Part shown: piece by piece, positions 61,936 to 64,000 of the stretch
How positions within the stretch are numbered: the first letter of the stretch is position 1
Layout of the letters: every line of letters begins with the position of its first letter
NCBI GenBank assembly: GCA_963666875.2
Contig: CAXXPU010000016.1
Span: 124,001 to 188,000, forward strand
Source of the DNA: G963662655 sp963666875
GTDB taxonomy: Bacteria; Cloacimonadota; Cloacimonadia; Cloacimonadales; JAIOQZ01
DNA: 64,000 nt
Direction of reading: 5' to 3'
Position numbers and translations under genes: made by a program
Notes under the pieces: model-generated
Seen by the model: the letters and a program-made list of their open reading frames with translations, nothing else
What the model was told of the DNA's origin: nothing
The model's database searches: none

Positions 61936-63231
61936 ATGAAAGACGTATTCATCAAATACATTAAAGATTATCTGGGAGAAGAGGTCAGAATCAAGGGCTG
62001 GGTGCGGAACTACCGCTCCAGCGGCAAGCTGATCTTCATCATCCTGCGGGACGGTACCGACGAGATTCAAGCCGTCGCGTTCAAGCCTGCGCTCGGAGAA
62101 GAAGTCTTCGAGACGGCGAAGAAGCTGACCATCGAATCGTCGGTCATCATCACCGGCGTGCCGAAAGAGCATCCCAAGCAACCGGGCGTCTATGAGCTGG
62201 ACGTGACCGGCGTCGAGCCGATCCAGATCGCCGAGGAATACCCTATCGGCAAGAAGGAGCACGGACCCGACTTCCTGCTCTCGAACCGGCATCTGTGGCT
62301 TCGGAGCAGCAAGCAGTGGGCGCTGCTCAGACTGCGCCACGGCGTCTATAACGCCATCTGCCAGTACCTGCACGACAACGAATTTATCCGGTTCGATTCG
62401 CCCATCCTCACGCCCAACGCCTGCGAAGGCACGACAACCCTGTTCGAGGTGCCCTACTTCGACCTCGGCAACGCCTATCTTTCGCAGTCAGGGCAGCTCT
62501 ACCTCGAGCCGGCGATCCTCAGCTTCGGTCGCGTTTACGACTTCGGTCCCGTGTTCCGCGCGGAAAAGTCAAAGACCCGCAAGCACCTGACCGAGTTCTG
62601 GATGATGGACGCCGAAGCCGCGTTCGTCGAGCACAAGGAGAACATGGCGATCCAGGAAGGGTTGATCCGCTACGTGATCCGTACCGCCATCGAGAAGTTT
62701 CCGAAAGAGCTGGAAATCCTCGAGCGCGATGTCGAAGAGCTGAAGCGCGCCGATGCACCGTTCAGGATCATCACGCACCGCGAGGCGATCGACCTTCTGA
62801 AGTCGAAGGGCGCTGACGTCGCGTACGACAGCGATTTCGGCGCGGCGGAAGAGGCGATGATCACCGAGGACTCCGATGTTCCGGTCTTCATCGAGAAGTG
62901 GCCCAAGGAGATCAAGGCGTTCTATATGAAGCGCGATCCGGAGAATCCAGACCTGGTGCTGGGCGCAGACCTCATCGCGCCGCAGGGCTTTGGAGAGATC
63001 ATCGGCGGTTCGCAGCGCGAGGACGACTACGATGTCCTTCTCGGCAGGATCGAGCACGAGAAACTTCCGCGCGAGTCGTTCGAATGGTACCTGGATACGC
63101 GCAAGTACGGCTCGGTGCCGCACAGCGGATTCGGAATCGGACTCGAGCGTCTTACCGCATGGATGGGCGGCGTGCACCACATCCGCGAGGCCATCCCGTT
63201 CCCGAGAATGATCTATCGCATACAGCCATAA
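61936..63231 (+). CDS. asnS: Asparagine-tRNA ligase
   Basis: The protein is 431 aa. It has an N-terminal OB-fold anticodon-binding domain (about 15-105, VRIKGWVRNYRSSGKLIFI) and a class II catalytic core with motif 2 PVFRAEKSKTRKHLTEFWM near 212-230 and motif 3 GFGIGLERLTAWM near 397-409. AsnRS is favoured over AspRS by the short length and the FRAEKSKTRKH string; the lack of the bacterial AspRS insertion domain supports this. It resembles the shorter, archaeal-like AsnRS. A true terminator follows. Confidence 0.9.
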   Translation: MKDVFIKYIKDYLGEEVRIKGWVRNYRSSGKLIFIILRDGTDEIQAVAFKPALGEEVFETAKKLTIESSVIITGVPKEHPKQPGVYELDVTGVEPIQIAEEYPIGKKEHGPDFLLSNRHLWLRSSKQWALLRLRHGVYNAICQYLHDNEFIRFDSPILTPNACEGTTTLFEVPYFDLGNAYLSQSGQLYLEPAILSFGRVYDFGPVFRAEKSKTRKHLTEFWMMDAEAAFVEHKENMAIQEGLIRYVIRTAIEKFPKELEILERDVEELKRADAPFRIITHREAIDLLKSKGADVAYDSDFGAAEEAMITEDSDVPVFIEKWPKEIKAFYMKRDPENPDLVLGADLIAPQGFGEIIGGSQREDDYDVLLGRIEHEKLPRESFEWYLDTRKYGSVPHSGFGIGLERLTAWMGGVHHIREAIPFPRMIYRIQP

Positions 63232-63250
63232 GATAATAGCAGAATAAACC

Positions 63251-63305
63251 AATCCCAGCTTCATGTCACCCTTGTAGTGAAGGGCGAGAAGCTGGGATTT
63301 TTGTT
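63251..63305 (+). terminator. Rho-independent terminator after asnS
   Basis: AATCCCAGCTTC (63251-63262) pairs exactly with GAAGCTGGGATT (63288-63299) and TTTGTTTTT follows. An inner CCCTT/AAGGG hairpin extends the stem. Confidence 0.85.
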
Positions 63306-63368
63306 TTTCTCGCGCGATTACCGATTGTGCATCCACTCAATGAAAATCGCGTGAGGGCAAAAAAAAGA

Positions 63369-63400
63369 TTGACAGCAGAATTTTTATTAGTGATGATTTG
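63369..63400 (+). promoter_or_regulatory. Candidate promoter of the right-edge gene
   Basis: TTGACA (63369-63374), then ATGATTTG ending at 63400; the TTTG lies 22 bases after the -35 box, as before the CotH gene. The start codon is 47 bases further. Confidence 0.45.
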
Positions 63401-63447
63401 ATCGATATATAGTGTGAAGACGAAAATAAAATATACAAGGAGGAATC

Positions 63448-64000
63448 ATGAAAAAGACATTGATTCTTTTTTCGTTCATGGTTTTGGTCGGTATCATGAT
63501 GGCGACCACTTTCAACTCACCGACAGTCAACGGTCTCATTCTCATTGATAATGGCTTCGACTGGGAATCGGACGAGTTAATGGAACGTGAGACGTTCGGT
63601 GGTGCTAACTATGACCTGTTTATCACATGGGACGCGACCTACCTTTATATTGGCATCAATCGCTCCGTAGCCGATGCCGACAACCGTTTCCTTGGCGATA
63701 GTGCTGAAAACTTGAGTCTCTTTGTTGCAATCGACACGGACCAGATTCCGGGATCCGGTGCAACGCAGGATGGTTACCAGACCGTAACCTGGGCTACCGG
63801 TAGCTATCAGCCGGAATATACGTTTTGTTTTGCCGGCGATCCGAATTGGGGAGAATCGAATCATTGGAATGGAACCGGCTGGGACTGGAATGGCTGGTTT
63901 AATGACCTTGGTGTTTATGGTACAGCATCCGGGAATGAAGATGATGAATTGTATATTCCCTGGTCGTATATCGGAAATCCTTTTTTTGTAACAATTCGTG
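63448..64000 (+). CDS. Secreted beta-rich protein (partial)
   Basis: The frame is open from an ATG at 63448 (AAGGAGG upstream) to the window's right edge: 184 codons seen. The signal peptide is about residues 1-19 (ends MMAT). The visible part has a strand pair with ITWDATYLYIGINRS near residues 65-80, an AIDTDQIPGSG loop near 105 and a Trp/Gly/Asn-rich stretch near 145-160. The pattern resembles carbohydrate-binding DOMON/CBM9-like beta sandwiches, but the match is weak. The C-terminus, where a sorting module is expected, is missing. Confidence 0.75.
   Translation, partial: MKKTLILFSFMVLVGIMMATTFNSPTVNGLILIDNGFDWESDELMERETFGGANYDLFITWDATYLYIGINRSVADADNRFLGDSAENLSLFVAIDTDQIPGSGATQDGYQTVTWATGSYQPEYTFCFAGDPNWGESNHWNGTGWDWNGWFNDLGVYGTASGNEDDELYIPWSYIGNPFFVTIR

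Noticed and set aside
1..64000. tRNA or rRNA genes, prophage, toxin-antitoxin or restriction genes
   Set aside because: I looked for these on both strands and saw no convincing candidate; a tRNA could still be missed by eye.

Overview
The window reads as one chromosome segment of an anaerobic, protein-degrading member of the FCB superphylum. It most resembles Candidatus Cloacimonadota, but this is inferred from gene content because there is no rRNA or other marker here. The main clue is that eight secreted proteins end in the same roughly 80-residue FlgD-like / T9SS type A-like sorting module (a PNPFNP motif, an IYN.kG strand, a W-G-D turn, S/TGVY, and a basic-hydrophobic terminus such as K-M-L-L-L-K). 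A type III glutamine synthetase, a split glycine decarboxylase, LVIVD-repeat proteins, several M14 carboxypeptidases and a gingipain-like C25 peptidase fit the same picture. I saw no rRNA, tRNA, CRISPR array, prophage or intact transposase.

Layout. 1-5.4 kb (minus): a partial secreted protein and two paralogous LVIVD proteins. 5.4-5.75 kb: a MITE-like non-coding element. 5.8-9.5 kb (plus): a retropepsin-like/PDZ protein and a MacB/FtsX-type permease. 9.7-15.7 kb (minus): rubrerythrin-gcvPA-gcvPB, a TPR protein with an N-terminal Cys cluster, and an operon of nadE with a pyruvate-kinase C-domain-like protein. 15.9-19.3 kb (plus): two overlapping M14 carboxypeptidases. 19.7-27.8 kb (minus): C25 peptidase, GSIII and a secreted metallophosphoesterase. 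28.0-31.5 kb (plus): an operon of two microproteins, a small membrane protein, LemA, two TPM proteins and a membrane protein. 32.9-40.6 kb: a third M14 carboxypeptidase, a CotH/lamin-tail protein and a GAF protein, all broken by frameshifts. 40.7-46.7 kb (plus): an FG-GAP protein, a serpin bracketed by repeats, and ligA followed by a DinB-like protein. 47.2-50.4 kb (minus): a small membrane-protein operon with DUF502, and a lipoprotein. 50.6-56.6 kb (plus): a metal-transport region (SUMF1-like, DUF1007, NicO; TrmO; CorA, FetA, FetB). 57.1-63.2 kb (plus): DUF1015, two glycosyltransferases, a Gfo/Idh oxidoreductase and AsnS. A secreted protein runs off the right edge.

How it fits together. The secreted peptidases, the phosphoesterase, glycine cleavage (gcvPAB), ammonia assimilation (GSIII) and ammonia-dependent NAD synthesis suit an amino-acid-fermenting life. 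The transport genes cover divalent metals, and the right-hand end serves the cell envelope and translation.

Three things stand out. First, about 14 single-base indels, mostly in homopolymer runs, all fall between 34.6 and 40.4 kb and break three adjacent genes on both strands; this looks like a local sequence-quality problem rather than gene decay. Second, several families of short palindromic intergenic repeats recur, including a 305-bp element with terminal inverted repeats flanked by 17-bp direct repeats. Third, two LVIVD paralogues share a nearly identical sorting-module DNA sequence although their propeller regions have diverged.
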